In this document: positions 40,553-49,469 of the stretch, piece after piece
How the letters are laid out: every line of letters starts with the position of its first letter
Position numbering within the stretch: position 1 is the stretch's first letter
Origin: CBDCDJ01 sp965215355
GTDB lineage: Bacteria > Deinococcota > Deinococci > Deinococcales > Trueperaceae
Length of the DNA: 64,000 nucleotides
NCBI GenBank assembly: GCA_965215355.1
Contig: CBDCDJ010000007.1
Location: forward strand, 1,054,001 to 1,118,000
Direction: 5' to 3'
Notes under the pieces: generated by a model
What the model was told of the DNA's origin: nothing
What the model saw: the letters and a program-made list of their open reading frames with translations, nothing else
Databases searched by the model: none
Made by a program: the position numbers and the translations under genes

Positions 40553-41202
40553 TCGCGCACCTCGAGCCTTGGTGGAGCGTCCGCTGACGCGCCGGGTCGG
40601 GTACTGTGGTAAAAATTCTTCAACACGCGCAACCCCACATCCTGGCTTTTCTCCGGGTGAAACTGAACCGCGTTCAGCGGGCCGTCGCACACGGCGCTTC
40701 TGAAGGTCACGCCGCCGTAGTTCGTCGTTGCGCCCGGCAGGTCGGTTTCAAAGTCGACATAGTAGGCGTTGGCGAAATACACGAACGCCCCGTCCGGCAC
40801 GCTGTCCAGCAGCGGGGGCCGCCCCTGCGGGCTGAGCTGGTTCCAGCCCATCTGCGGCACGCTTACGCCTTTGGGAAAGCGTTTGACCTCGCCCGGCAGC
40901 ACCCCCAAACCCGGCACGCCGGGCGCTTCTTCGGACCCGCTCATGAGGAGTTGTAGGCCGACGCAGATGCCCAAAAACGGCTTGCGCGCGGCGAGGTGGG
41001 CGCGCACGACGGGCTCGAAGCCGGACCTCAAAAAAGCCTCCATCACCTGGCGAAAGTGGCCCTGGCCCGGCAGCACGAGCACCGCGGCGTCCGCGGCCAC
41101 GGCCGGGTCGGCGGTCGAAACGACCTCGAAACCGGCCCGGACGAGCGCCTTGTGGACGCTGTGCAAGTTGCCCGCGCCGTAGTCGACGAGCGCGGTTTTC
41201 AT
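40549..41202 (-). CDS. hisH: Imidazole glycerol phosphate synthase glutaminase HisH
   Basis: HisH supplies ammonia to HisF in histidine synthesis. It is a class I glutamine amidotransferase with the nucleophile cysteine in FLGICVGLQLLM and the His-Glu pair in VQFHPEKSQD; VDYGAGNLHSV is the usual N-terminus. Length 217 is normal. The ATG at 41202 fits this N-terminus; longer readings go into the spacer after hisB. HisF and HisA are not in the window, so the his genes are split in this genome. Confidence 0.94.
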   Translation of the reverse strand: MKTALVDYGAGNLHSVHKALVRAGFEVVSTADPAVAADAAVLVLPGQGHFRQVMEAFLRSGFEPVVRAHLAARKPFLGICVGLQLLMSGSEEAPGVPGLGVLPGEVKRFPKGVSVPQMGWNQLSPQGRPPLLDSVPDGAFVYFANAYYVDFETDLPGATTNYGGVTFRSAVCDGPLNAVQFHPEKSQDVGLRVLKNFYHSTRPGASADAPPRLEVRE

Positions 41203-41248
41203 GAGTGGCTCCGGGGACCTGTCGGGGTCAGACGCTTGGTACACCGTT

Positions 41249-41827
41249 TCACAACAGCCCCTTGGTCGAGGGCAAGGCGTCGGAGGTGACGCGGCTGGCC
41301 GCGTAAAGCGAACGGGCAAAGGCTTTGACGACCGCCTCGGCGACGTGGTGCGTCTCGACGCCGCTCAGCACGCGCACGTGGAGGGTCGCCCGGGCGTGGT
41401 TGCAAAAGCCGCGCAAAAACTCGCGGAGGTGGTGCGCGTTGAAACCGTTCGCGTCGCCCTCGTATCCGGCAGGCTCGAAGGCTACGAAGGGCCGTCCCGA
41501 AAAGTCCAGGACGACGTGGGCGAGCGTCTCGTCCATCGGGACGAAGGCGTCGGCGTAGCGTTCCAGCCCGCGCCGGTCGCCGAGGGCCGCGTCGACCGCT
41601 TGGCCGAGGGCGATGCCCAGGTCTTCCGCCAGGTGATGCACGTCGACGTGAAGGTCGCCCTGCGCCGTCACTTCCAAAAAAAGGCGGCCGTGTTTGGCGA
41701 CTTGCTCGAGCAGGTGGTCCACAAAGCCGTGCCCGGTGGCGACGCTGCCGCCGACGGCGTCCAGGTCGAGGCTCAGTCGGATGTCGGTTTCGCGGGTGCT
41801 GCGCTCCACGCTCGCCGTCCTAGCCAC
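41249..41827 (-). CDS. hisB: Imidazoleglycerol-phosphate dehydratase
   Basis: HisB dehydrates imidazoleglycerol phosphate in histidine synthesis and needs two Mn ions. The metal-binding histidine clusters are HGFVDHLLEQVAKHG, DVHVDVHHLAEDLGI-like DLHVDVHHLAED, and FNAHHLREF and ETHHVAEAV in the second half. The 192-residue protein is monofunctional, without the HisB phosphatase domain of enterobacteria. The GTG at 41827 overlaps the hisC stop (41820) by eight bases; the longer reading lies within hisC. Confidence 0.94.
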   Translation of the reverse strand: MARTASVERSTRETDIRLSLDLDAVGGSVATGHGFVDHLLEQVAKHGRLFLEVTAQGDLHVDVHHLAEDLGIALGQAVDAALGDRRGLERYADAFVPMDETLAHVVLDFSGRPFVAFEPAGYEGDANGFNAHHLREFLRGFCNHARATLHVRVLSGVETHHVAEAVVKAFARSLYAASRVTSDALPSTKGLL

Positions 41828-42914
41828 CGCTGACCACCGGCTCCGCGCTGGATGCTGCGCCGAACACTGTGTCGAGCACCGCACCGAGCGCCTCTAAAAA
41901 GAGGCTGTTTTGTGCGGGCGTGCCCACCGACACGCGCAGACATTCCGCCAGGCCGGGCAGGTGGTCTTGGCGGCGCACGACCACGTCGCGGGCCAGCAGC
42001 GCCGCGAACACAGCCGCGGCGTCGGGCACTTTGAAAAGGACGAAGTTCGTGCTCGAGGGGTAGGGCGTGACGCCGGCAAGATTTTGCAAGGCCGCGAACA
42101 CGCGCGCCCGCTCGTGTTTGGCCTCCGCGACGTAGCGCTCGGCGTAGCCGGGCGCGGCGAGCACCGTCTCGGCCACCGCGAGTTGCAGCGCCGACACCGA
42201 AAACGGCATCACGGCTTTTTGCAGTTGCTCGGCCAGGTCGCTCTGCGCGAGCGCGTAGCCGAGCCGCACGCCGCCCAGGCCGAACGCCTTGCTCAGGGTG
42301 CGCAAGCTCACCACGTGCGGGTAACGCCGGACGAGGCCGGAAGCGTCGCTGTCGGAAAACTGGTGGTAGGCTTCGTCGACGACGAACAGCCAACTTTTTT
42401 TAGACGCCTCGGCCAGCTCGAGCAGCGCCTCTGCGGCGAACAGGTTGCCGGTCGGGGCGGCGGGGTTGGCGAGAAAAAACACGCCCTTGCCCCGGTCCAG
42501 TTCGCGTTTGAGGGCCTTGAGTGGCAACCTGAAGTCCTCCCCTAACGGACACTCGACGAGCCGCGCTCCTTGCAGTTCGGCCTGCAACCCGTAAACCGAA
42601 AAGGTCGGCGCGACCGTAAGCACGCTCCGGCCCAAACCCGCCGCCGTGACGAGGGCCTGGATGAGGACGTTCGAGCCGCCCGCGACCACGACGCCCCCCG
42701 ACCAGTCGTACAGCTCGAGCAGCTTGGCCTTGACCCCGGCCGCGTCGATGTCGGGGTAACGGTTGAACGGCGTGGCGGCGAGGCGGTTCAGGACCTGCTG
42801 CTTGAGGTCCGCGGGCAGGTCGTAGGGCGACTCGTTTTGATCGAGTTTGACGGTTTGAGCGCGCGGCGTGAAATGGTACGCCGGCACGGCGAGCAGGTCG
42901 GGACGCAGGTTCAT
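41820..42914 (-). CDS. hisC: Histidinol-phosphate aminotransferase
   Basis: HisC transaminates imidazole acetol phosphate. It is a PLP enzyme of fold type I with the cofactor lysine K209 in RTLSKAFGLGGVRLGY, and LANPAAPTGNLF and VVDEAYHQFSD also match. Length 364 is normal. The ATG at 42914 lies six bases after a TAAACT box, indicating a leaderless message. It heads the overlapping series hisC-hisB-hisH-SPOR-rapZ-yvcK. Confidence 0.93.
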   Translation of the reverse strand: MNLRPDLLAVPAYHFTPRAQTVKLDQNESPYDLPADLKQQVLNRLAATPFNRYPDIDAAGVKAKLLELYDWSGGVVVAGGSNVLIQALVTAAGLGRSVLTVAPTFSVYGLQAELQGARLVECPLGEDFRLPLKALKRELDRGKGVFFLANPAAPTGNLFAAEALLELAEASKKSWLFVVDEAYHQFSDSDASGLVRRYPHVVSLRTLSKAFGLGGVRLGYALAQSDLAEQLQKAVMPFSVSALQLAVAETVLAAPGYAERYVAEAKHERARVFAALQNLAGVTPYPSSTNFVLFKVPDAAAVFAALLARDVVVRRQDHLPGLAECLRVSVGTPAQNSLFLEALGAVLDTVFGAASSAEPVVSGG

Positions 42915-42920
42915 GGAGTC

Positions 42921-42926
42921 AGTTTA
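42921..42926 (-). promoter_or_regulatory. -10 box for the hisC operon
   Basis: TAAACT on the minus strand, six bases before the hisC ATG at 42914; same hexamer and spacing as recO. Confidence 0.58.
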
Positions 42927-42972
42927 CCGCTCGGGGGCTGAGACAAAAGGGAATTTTCGCCCTAGCGCCGAG

Positions 42973-45093
42973 TTATTGCCCGGCCTTGGCGCGCGCGTCC
43001 GCCAGCCGGTCGCCCACCGTGCTCGCCAAACCGGGGTCGAGCGCCAGCGCCTTGTCCCACTCGCTGGCGGCCACGTCAAAACGACCGAGTTCGTAGTTGG
43101 CTTGGCCCAGGTTGAGGTGCGCGTTGGCGTTTTGGTCGTTCACCGCGACCGCTTTTTCCAGGTTCGGCAGCGCCAGGTCCAAACGGCCCAGCTCTAGCTG
43201 GGCCAGGCCCAAGTTGCTCAAGACCGCGTCGCTCTCGGGGTAGGCCTCGAGGGCTTTAGCGTAAGCCTCGACGGCGGCCCGGGTCTGGCCGGTCAGGTAC
43301 AGGGCGTAACCCTGATAAAACGCGACGATGCCTTCGTCTTGCGCCGCGCGCGCTTCTGTAAAAGCAGCGACCGCGCCGCCGTAGTCGCCCGCCTGCAGCG
43401 CGCTTTGGCCCTCGGCGAGGGCGGCGGCGGCTTCGGCGTTGAGTTCGATTCTTTGGCCGCCGGTCAAGGCGTCTTGCTGGTCCAAAAGCGAGCGTGCTTG
43501 CTGCGCGCTCGCTAAGTCAGGGTCGAGGCTGAGGGCGCGGTCGAGCGCGGCCGTGGCCTCTTCGGTGCGCCCGGCGCGGCCCAGGGCGTTGCCGTAAAGC
43601 GCTTGCAGTTCGGCGTCGTCGGGGTTGGCGGCAACCAGCGGCTCCAGGGTGCTCAGGGCGGCGTCGGTCTGGCCCGCTTGCAAGTAGAGCTGCGCCAGGT
43701 TGAAGCTCGAGACCTCGTTTTGGGCACCGACCGAAGCGAGCGTGTCCCGGGCGGCCTCGGTGTCGCCGCGTTTCGCCTGCAAAATGGCGAGGTCGTTGGC
43801 GACTGCGGCGCTGTCCGGGTTGGCGGCGAGCGAGGCGCTCAGCACGACTTCGGCACCGGGCGTGTCGCCGGCCCGTTCCAGCAGACCGGCTTCGGCGCGG
43901 GCCAGGACGGGCTCGCTCGGGTAGCGCTCCAAACCTTGTTGGAGGATGTCCAGGGCAGCCGCCCCGTCACCGGCGTCCGGCACGAGCGCCGCCAAGCTGT
44001 AAAGTCCCGCCGGAGGTTTGGGTTGGCTGGCGAGTACGCCTTGCAGGTAAGCGAGCGCGCCGGGCGCGTCGCCCAGACCGACGGCGATTTGCATAAAGGA
44101 CGCGTGCAGGGCGACCGACTCGGGCACCGCCGCCGCGCCGCGCCGCAGGGTTTGCAGGGCGGTTTGAGGACTGGCCTGCTGCAGCTGCGCGAGCGCCAAG
44201 TAGGCGTCGACGAGGCGGGGATAGGCGGTGGTGGCGCGCTCGAGCAGCGCGGCGTCCCCCGCCAGGCTGCCCTTGCCCGCCAGCGCGTAGGCGTGCGCGG
44301 GGTTGAGCGCCAGCGCGGCGTCGAAAGCCGCCAGGGCCGTGTCCGTGTCGCCCGCCGCCTGCAACACGATGCCGCGCACGACGAGCGCTTCGGCGTCGTT
44401 GGGCGCCAGGTCGATGGCTTTTTGCGAGGCTGTCAGGGCGTCCGGCAGGTTGCCCGCCAGCGCCAGCGCGCGGGCATACTCGCTTTGCACCCAGCTGCTG
44501 TTCGGGTCGAGCGCGGTGGCGGTGGCGAGCGCGGTGAGCGTCGCAGTGGGCAACCGCAAGGCGCCCTGAGCCACCGCGGCGAGGCTCGGGACCGACGGCG
44601 TCTGCGCGGTCACCGCGCCGAGTTCGGTGCGGTCGTTCGCGGAGACGCCCAACTGCAACTCACCGATGACCGCGTCGACGATGGCCGCGCTCAGGGCGGC
44701 CGGGTTGTCCGGGGCGCTCAGGGGCAGGTCTTTGGCCTCCGGGTAGCGGGGGCCGGCGAAGCTGAGCACCGCCGTCACGCCGTCGGCCTGTACAGCCAGG
44801 CGGCCGCTCAGCACCACCGACGCGCCGAACGCGTCGGCGACGTTTGCCACGCTCAAGCGGTTTTCGTCGATGAGCCGCCGGGTGTACAAAAACGTGTCGC
44901 CGACCGGCGGCGCGTACACGTTGTCGATGACGTTCAGGCTGCGCTGCAGGGCGGTCGCCAGCCCGAAGCCGTAAGTCTCGGTGCTGCCGGACGCGTCGAA
45001 CGGCAACACGGCGACGCGGGTGACGTCTTGCGCCGCGGCCAGCGTGGCGCAGGTCAAAATCAGGCTGGTAAAGGCAAAAAAGAAACGTTTCAT
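42973..45093 (-). CDS. Exported TPR-repeat protein with CsgG/FlgO-like N-terminal domain
   Basis: A 706-residue exported protein. A signal peptide (MKRFFFAFTSLILTCATLAAA) leads to a domain of about 150 residues (VTRVAVLPFDASGSTETYGFGLATALQRSL, then GASVVLSGRLAVQ) that resembles the nucleotide-like ligand-binding fold of CsgG, FlgO and TolB N-terminal proteins. From about 190 to the end it is built of 14 or so TPR units, e.g. NANAHLNLGQANYELGRFDVAASEWDKALALDP at the end. It probably acts as a scaffold outside the membrane. The start has a TATACT box eight bases upstream. Confidence 0.78.
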   Translation of the reverse strand: MKRFFFAFTSLILTCATLAAAQDVTRVAVLPFDASGSTETYGFGLATALQRSLNVIDNVYAPPVGDTFLYTRRLIDENRLSVANVADAFGASVVLSGRLAVQADGVTAVLSFAGPRYPEAKDLPLSAPDNPAALSAAIVDAVIGELQLGVSANDRTELGAVTAQTPSVPSLAAVAQGALRLPTATLTALATATALDPNSSWVQSEYARALALAGNLPDALTASQKAIDLAPNDAEALVVRGIVLQAAGDTDTALAAFDAALALNPAHAYALAGKGSLAGDAALLERATTAYPRLVDAYLALAQLQQASPQTALQTLRRGAAAVPESVALHASFMQIAVGLGDAPGALAYLQGVLASQPKPPAGLYSLAALVPDAGDGAAALDILQQGLERYPSEPVLARAEAGLLERAGDTPGAEVVLSASLAANPDSAAVANDLAILQAKRGDTEAARDTLASVGAQNEVSSFNLAQLYLQAGQTDAALSTLEPLVAANPDDAELQALYGNALGRAGRTEEATAALDRALSLDPDLASAQQARSLLDQQDALTGGQRIELNAEAAAALAEGQSALQAGDYGGAVAAFTEARAAQDEGIVAFYQGYALYLTGQTRAAVEAYAKALEAYPESDAVLSNLGLAQLELGRLDLALPNLEKAVAVNDQNANAHLNLGQANYELGRFDVAASEWDKALALDPGLASTVGDRLADARAKAGQ

Positions 45094-45101
45094 CAGGGGG
45101 G

Positions 45102-45107
45102 AGTATA
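45102..45107 (-). promoter_or_regulatory. -10 box for the TPR gene
   Basis: TATACT on the minus strand, eight bases before the ATG at 45093. Confidence 0.55.
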
Positions 45108-45174
45108 CCGTCCCAGGGGTGAGAAGGGTTAAGGAGAACGTCTGCAGGCTCGAGCCCGAGAAAAACCCAGCCTT

Positions 45175-45209
45175 TTGTCAACCTTCAGTCTTCAGTTGTC
45201 AGTCTTCGA
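45175..45209. repeat. Heptanucleotide-phased repeat tract running into cdd
   Basis: Five 7-base units in series: TTGTCAA, CCTTCAG, TCTTCAG, TTGTCAG, TCTTCGA. The cdd stop codon (45199-45201) lies inside the tract, as does the truA stop in the tract at 838-879. The units differ from the AAAGT kind but keep the seven-base phase. Confidence 0.6.
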
Positions 45210-45612
45210 GGCTGAACGCCTCGGGCAGCAGGTCGCGCACGCGGTAGCGCTTGACCTCGCCTTCGTGGTTGACGAGGTAGACCTCGGCGTCGGGGGCGAA
45301 CTCGAGCAAAACCTGGCGGCAAGCGCCGCACGGCGTCGCCGGGGAGGCGGCCTCGGTGTAGACGACCACCGCGTCGAAGCGGCGCTCGCCCGCGCTGACG
45401 AGGGCTTGCACCGCGGACTGTTCGGCGCAGCGGCCCAGCCCGTACGAAGCGTTCTCGACGTTGGCTCCCATAAACACCGCGCCGCTCCCACCCCGCAGGG
45501 CCGCGCCGACCTTGAACTTCGAGTAGGGCGCGTAAGCGTGCGCGTGGGCGGTCTTGGCCGCGCTGAGCAGGTCGGCGGGCACGTAGGTTTGAGCGTCTTT
45601 CATCATCTCCAT
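45199..45612 (-). CDS. cdd: Cytidine deaminase
   Basis: Cdd converts cytidine and deoxycytidine to uridine forms. The 137-residue protein is of the tetrameric class with the zinc motif CAEQSAVQAL (Cys-Ala-Glu) and PCGACRQVL, and NVENASYGLGRCAE is typical. The ATG at 45612 is the first of three closely spaced ATG codons (45612, 45606, 45603); the last has GGAG just upstream and may be the real one. The C-terminal residues come from repeat DNA. Confidence 0.92.
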   Translation of the reverse strand: MEMMKDAQTYVPADLLSAAKTAHAHAYAPYSKFKVGAALRGGSGAVFMGANVENASYGLGRCAEQSAVQALVSAGERRFDAVVVYTEAASPATPCGACRQVLLEFAPDAEVYLVNHEGEVKRYRVRDLLPEAFSLED

Positions 45613-45735
45613 CCCTTACTGTGTTTGTTCAACCGTGTCTTTGGTTAACGGCGTCGCTTGAAGCAGCGCCCTTGCAACGCCGTCGTGAAGCCTCAGCGTT
45701 GAAAACCGTGTTGACGAGGGGTTGTTCGTTCGAGG

Positions 45736-46173
45736 TCACAGCGCGGCCAGTTTGGCCCACACGGCCAGTTTGGACCACAAAGGCGGCCCCAGGGTCCACA
45801 GCCCGACGAGGACCGCTACCGTCGACGCCAGCAGCACGGCTCCCGCGGCGGCGTCTTTGACGACTTTGGCGAGCGGGTGCAGGTCCGGCATGACGAGGTC
45901 GACGGCGGCCTCGAGCGCGCTGTTGACGAGTTCCAAGCTCAACACGAGCCCGCAACAGAGCAGCACCGGCACGGGCGACACGCCGAGCCCCAGCGCCGCG
46001 CTCACAGCGGCCAAACCCATCCAGCACTCGATGCGAAAGTTGGGCTCGTCCGTCCAGGCGTGGCGCAGACCGGCCAGCGCAAAGCCGAACGAGGCCCGCA
46101 GCCGCGTTTTGCTCAGCGCGCGCCGTGAAACAGCTCTACGGCGCGCCTTTGTGCCGTGTGAAACGTCTGCCAC
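45736..46173 (-). CDS. dgkA: Diacylglycerol / undecaprenol kinase family protein
   Basis: A 145-residue protein with three membrane segments. The family signature is ELVNSALEAAVDLVMPDLHPLAKVVKDAAAGAVLLAS in outline, with the conserved Glu, Asn and Lys-Asp; in Gram-positives this gene next to ybeY and cdd encodes an undecaprenol kinase that recycles the cell-wall carrier lipid. The GTG at 46173 has GGAGG five bases upstream and overlaps ybeY by 61 bases. The basic N-terminus of about 30 residues precedes the core. Confidence 0.87.
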   Translation of the reverse strand: MADVSHGTKARRRAVSRRALSKTRLRASFGFALAGLRHAWTDEPNFRIECWMGLAAVSAALGLGVSPVPVLLCCGLVLSLELVNSALEAAVDLVMPDLHPLAKVVKDAAAGAVLLASTVAVLVGLWTLGPPLWSKLAVWAKLAAL

Positions 46174-46547
46174 GCCGCCTCCGTAGGGTGGTCGAAGCCG
46201 CGCAGGTGCGTGACGCCGTGCGCGCTCAACACGAGGACTTCTTCGGTCAAACTGTGGCCGTGCGCCGCCGCCTGCACCGCGGCCGTGTCGAGGCTGACGA
46301 ACACGTCGCCCAGCTGCTCCACCACGGGCATGTTGGCATCGTCCGGCTCGAGCAGGGGGTAAGCGAGGACGTCCGTGGGCGCGTCCACGCCGCGGTGCGC
46401 CCGGTTGAGGTCGCGAATCACCTTGTCGTCGCAGAGCACGAGCGTGACAGTTTGCGTGACGCCGACCTCGTCCAGGTAGGCCTGCAGCGCGCGTTCAAGG
46501 CGTTCCAGCGGGAGAGACCGCCGGGTTTCGTTGAGAATCTCCAGCAT
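46113..46547 (-). CDS. ybeY: rRNA maturation endoribonuclease YbeY
   Basis: YbeY is a zinc-dependent RNase in 16S rRNA 3' end maturation and 70S quality control. The signature H-x3-H-x5-H is HGVTHLRGFDHP. Family segments VTLVLCDDKVIRDLNRAHRG and PTDVLAYPL are also present. I start at the ATG at 46547 (144 residues, usual length), preceded by GAGG; a GTG at 46619 is possible. It overlaps pgpH by 53 bases and dgkA by 61, an unusually dense arrangement. Confidence 0.92.
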   Translation of the reverse strand: MLEILNETRRSLPLERLERALQAYLDEVGVTQTVTLVLCDDKVIRDLNRAHRGVDAPTDVLAYPLLEPDDANMPVVEQLGDVFVSLDTAAVQAAAHGHSLTEEVLVLSAHGVTHLRGFDHPTEAAWQTFHTAQRRAVELFHGAR

Positions 46548-48558
46548 GGGCCTCACCACCTCTTGTCTCACCAGCTCGCGCGTCACCGCCCTGTCCCGCG
46601 CCAGCCCGGTTGTCGCCACGTTTGAGGCTTTGAATTTCCTCGCTCGTCGGGTAGCTGATGCGGCGGTGCAAAATGCCGGTCAACATCCGTTCAAAGGTGC
46701 TGGCGATGACTTCCAGGTCGCGAAAGTTTAAGGGGCTGTCGGCGAGTTGCCCGTCTTGCTGCCGCAGTTCGATGAGCCGGTCGACGAGCGCCCGAATCGA
46801 ACCTTGGCTTGGCTCGGACAGGGTGCGCGAGGCGGACTCGACCGCGTCGGCTATCATCAGCACGGCGGTTTCTTTGCTGTGCGGGCGCGGCCCCGGATAG
46901 CGAAAGTTGAGTTCGTCGAGCTTGGCGCTGTCCTCTAAGGCCCGCTTGTAAAAGTAGCTCAACACGGTGGTGCCGTGGTGCTCAGCGACAAAACTCTCGA
47001 GCCGTTTGGGCAGCTTGTACTCGCGGAGCAGTTCCAGGCCGTCACGCACGTGGTTGATGATGATGAGGTAGCTCAGGTGCGGGGAGAGCGTGTTGTGCGG
47101 GTTGTCGCCGGAAAACTGGTTTTCGACGAAAAACTGCGGCCGTTTGAGCTTGCCCACGTCGTGGTAGAGCGCCCCGACCCGCGCCAACAGCGCGTCGCCG
47201 CCGATATTCGTCACGGCCTGCTCGACTAAGTTCGAGATGATGAGGCTGTGTTGATAGGTGCCGGGCGCTTCCAGCAACAAACGTTGTAAGAGCGGCGAAC
47301 TCGGGTTGGACAGCTCGACCAAGCGAAACTCGGTGAGAAAGTCGAAGGCGTTTTCCGCTAAGTGCAACAGGCCGAGTGCCGCCGTGCCCGCGACCAAACC
47401 GCCGCTCACGACGAACAGCAAGTTGTAAAGGGTTGTGAGGCTGGGCGTCGTGCCGTAGAGCAGCAGCAGTAATCCGAAGGTCAGCGCCCCGACCGCGCCG
47501 CTCGCCCCGCCCGCGAGTAGGAGCGAGGTGCGCGTCCTGAAGTGCCGCGCCAACACGCTCGCCGCCAAACCGCCGCCCAACACCGTGAGCACGGTAAACA
47601 GGGGCGAACTCGGGTCGAGCAGGCCGAGGGCCACGGCGAGCCAGACCGTCCACAAAACGCCCGCAAACTCCGAGACGAGCACGGCGACCAACAGGGGCAG
47701 CAAAAACGCGAACAGAAAGTAAGGATTTACAAAGAACGCCAGGCGCTGGACGGTCAAGGTGAGCAGCGTCAGGGCGACCAAAAAACCGAGCTGTTCAAAG
47801 GTCAGGGCCTTCAAGCGTCGCACGGCGTAAAGCAGGGGCAGGCTCAAAAGTAGGCCCAGCGACAAACAGCTCAGGAAGATGCGCAGTTGCCGGTTGACCA
47901 CGTCGGTCCGGGCGTTGTAGAGTCCCAAGCTTTCCAGCGCCCGCAGCTGGTCTTCGCTCACGGCGTCCCCCTCGCGCACGATGACCTGGCCGGCCTTGAG
48001 CGTTTGCAACACGGGTTCGACGGCTCCCGCGGCGGCGTCCTGCGCCGCTTTGGTTTGCGTAACGCTCGGTGCCGAGGTGGGCAGCAGGCGGCGCTCGAGC
48101 AGCAACCTCACCTCCTGCCGCCGCGCTTCGGGCGCGAGCGCCACCGCTTCTCGGATGAGCGCTTGGCGGCGTTCTTCGTCCACGCCGCCCGGCCGTCGGT
48201 AGGCCGCGACGAGCAGGGTCTCGACCTCTTCGGGCAGGCCCGCCGCGGTCACCGCGTTGACCACGAGCCGCTGCAGGTCCGCGTCCGTGGCGTAGATCGT
48301 CTCGACCTGCGCGCGCGCGGCTTGCCGTTCGCTCTCGGTCAGCAGCGGGTCGGTCACTTCGGTCGCGACCGGTGCCCGGAAAGTCTTCGGGCTCGGCTCG
48401 CCGACTCGCAAGGTGTCTTGGGTCTGGACGCCGTAAACGCTGAACAGCAAGCCCGTCAGGGCCAAAACGCACACCCCCGCGAGCACGCTCAAACGCACCG
48501 GGCGAGCCCGTTTCGGCTCCACGCGTTTCGCCTCGGGTTTTTTAGCTCGCTTGGTCAT
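46495..48558 (-). CDS. PgpH-type c-di-AMP phosphodiesterase (7TM-HD)
   Basis: A 687-residue membrane protein. A first helix is followed by an extracellular domain (about 45-225), seven membrane segments (about 230-430) and a cytosolic HD domain with GTYQHSLIISNLVEQA, ALYHDVGKLKRP (H466, D467) and IINHVRDGL, ending in a Gly/Ala-rich tail. This layout is that of PgpH, which hydrolyses cyclic di-AMP. The ATG at 48558 overlaps the phoH stop. The phoH-pgpH-ybeY-dgkA-cdd order is widely conserved. Confidence 0.92.
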   Translation of the reverse strand: MTKRAKKPEAKRVEPKRARPVRLSVLAGVCVLALTGLLFSVYGVQTQDTLRVGEPSPKTFRAPVATEVTDPLLTESERQAARAQVETIYATDADLQRLVVNAVTAAGLPEEVETLLVAAYRRPGGVDEERRQALIREAVALAPEARRQEVRLLLERRLLPTSAPSVTQTKAAQDAAAGAVEPVLQTLKAGQVIVREGDAVSEDQLRALESLGLYNARTDVVNRQLRIFLSCLSLGLLLSLPLLYAVRRLKALTFEQLGFLVALTLLTLTVQRLAFFVNPYFLFAFLLPLLVAVLVSEFAGVLWTVWLAVALGLLDPSSPLFTVLTVLGGGLAASVLARHFRTRTSLLLAGGASGAVGALTFGLLLLLYGTTPSLTTLYNLLFVVSGGLVAGTAALGLLHLAENAFDFLTEFRLVELSNPSSPLLQRLLLEAPGTYQHSLIISNLVEQAVTNIGGDALLARVGALYHDVGKLKRPQFFVENQFSGDNPHNTLSPHLSYLIIINHVRDGLELLREYKLPKRLESFVAEHHGTTVLSYFYKRALEDSAKLDELNFRYPGPRPHSKETAVLMIADAVESASRTLSEPSQGSIRALVDRLIELRQQDGQLADSPLNFRDLEVIASTFERMLTGILHRRISYPTSEEIQSLKRGDNRAGAGQGGDARAGETRGGEAHAGDSQRNPAVSPAGTP

Positions 48559-49469
48559 CAACTCGCCTGGTCATACGCCCGGATGATTCGCGCGACGAGC
48601 GGGTGCCGCACCACGTCGCCCTCGGAAAAGAACAAAAAACTGATGCCGTCGATGTCTTTGAGCATCCGCTCGGCCTCGCTCAAACCGCTCTTGACGTTCG
48701 TCGGCAGGTCGACCTGGGTCACGTCGCCGGTTACCACCACCTTGCTGTTGAAACCCATGCGCGTCAAAAACATCTTCATCTGTTCGGGGGTGGTGTTTTG
48801 AGCCTCGTCGAGGATGATGAAGGCGTCATTAAGCGTCCTTCCGCGCATGAACGCCAGCGGCGCGACCTCGATGGTGCCGTTCTCTAAATACTGGTCGATG
48901 CGGTCGCCCTCCAACATGTCGTAAAGCGCGTCGTAGAGGGGGCGCAAATAAGGGTCGATTTTGGCCTGCAAGTCGCCCGGCAAAAAGCCCAGGCGCTCGC
49001 CCGCCTCGACTGCGGGCCGGGTCAGGATGATGCGCTTGACGTGTTTGTCTTTCAGCGCCAGCACCGCCATCGCCACCGCCAGGTAGGTCTTGCCCGTCCC
49101 CGCCGGCCCGATGCCAAAGGTGATGGGGCTGCGCTGGATGGCGTCCACGTAGCGACGCTGTCCGGCGGTTTTGGGTTTGGCGCGGGTCGGCAGGTTCGGG
49201 CCGCCCGCGGCGGGGGCGGTGCCTAAGTCGCTCGGCGGGGCGTGCTCCAATTCGATCACGCTCAAAGCCTCACCGCGGCGGATGCTGGCGAGCAGACCCT
49301 TGAAGGTCTTCTCGGCCTCGGCGACCGCGCCGGGTTGGCCGCTCAAGCGCAGTTCGTCGCCACGGGCGACGACTTTGGCTTGCAGCTTGGTACGCAAGAG
49401 TTTGAGGTTTTCGTCGTTTTGTCCGAAGAGTTGAACCGCTTCGGCGGGGCTGCGCAGTTTGAGGGTCAC
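48558..49469 (-). CDS. PhoH-like ATPase
   Basis: A 303-residue protein with an N-terminal KH-like segment and a P-loop domain: GPAGTGKTYLAVAMA (Walker A), LTRPAVEAGERLGFLPGDLQ, and FIILDEAQNTTPEQMKMFLTRMG (Walker B). PhoH proteins may act on RNA, often with YbeY, which lies two genes downstream. I prefer the GTG at 49469, which overlaps the upstream stop by four bases (GTGA) as many starts do here; the GTG at 49532 would add 21 residues. Confidence 0.92.
   Translation of the reverse strand: MTLKLRSPAEAVQLFGQNDENLKLLRTKLQAKVVARGDELRLSGQPGAVAEAEKTFKGLLASIRRGEALSVIELEHAPPSDLGTAPAAGGPNLPTRAKPKTAGQRRYVDAIQRSPITFGIGPAGTGKTYLAVAMAVLALKDKHVKRIILTRPAVEAGERLGFLPGDLQAKIDPYLRPLYDALYDMLEGDRIDQYLENGTIEVAPLAFMRGRTLNDAFIILDEAQNTTPEQMKMFLTRMGFNSKVVVTGDVTQVDLPTNVKSGLSEAERMLKDIDGISFLFFSEGDVVRHPLVARIIRAYDQAS

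Noticed and set aside
43603..45132. 509-codon open frame on the plus strand opposite the TPR gene
   Set aside because: Composition is Arg/Gly/Val-heavy without motifs, while the minus strand encodes a signal peptide and clear TPR units.
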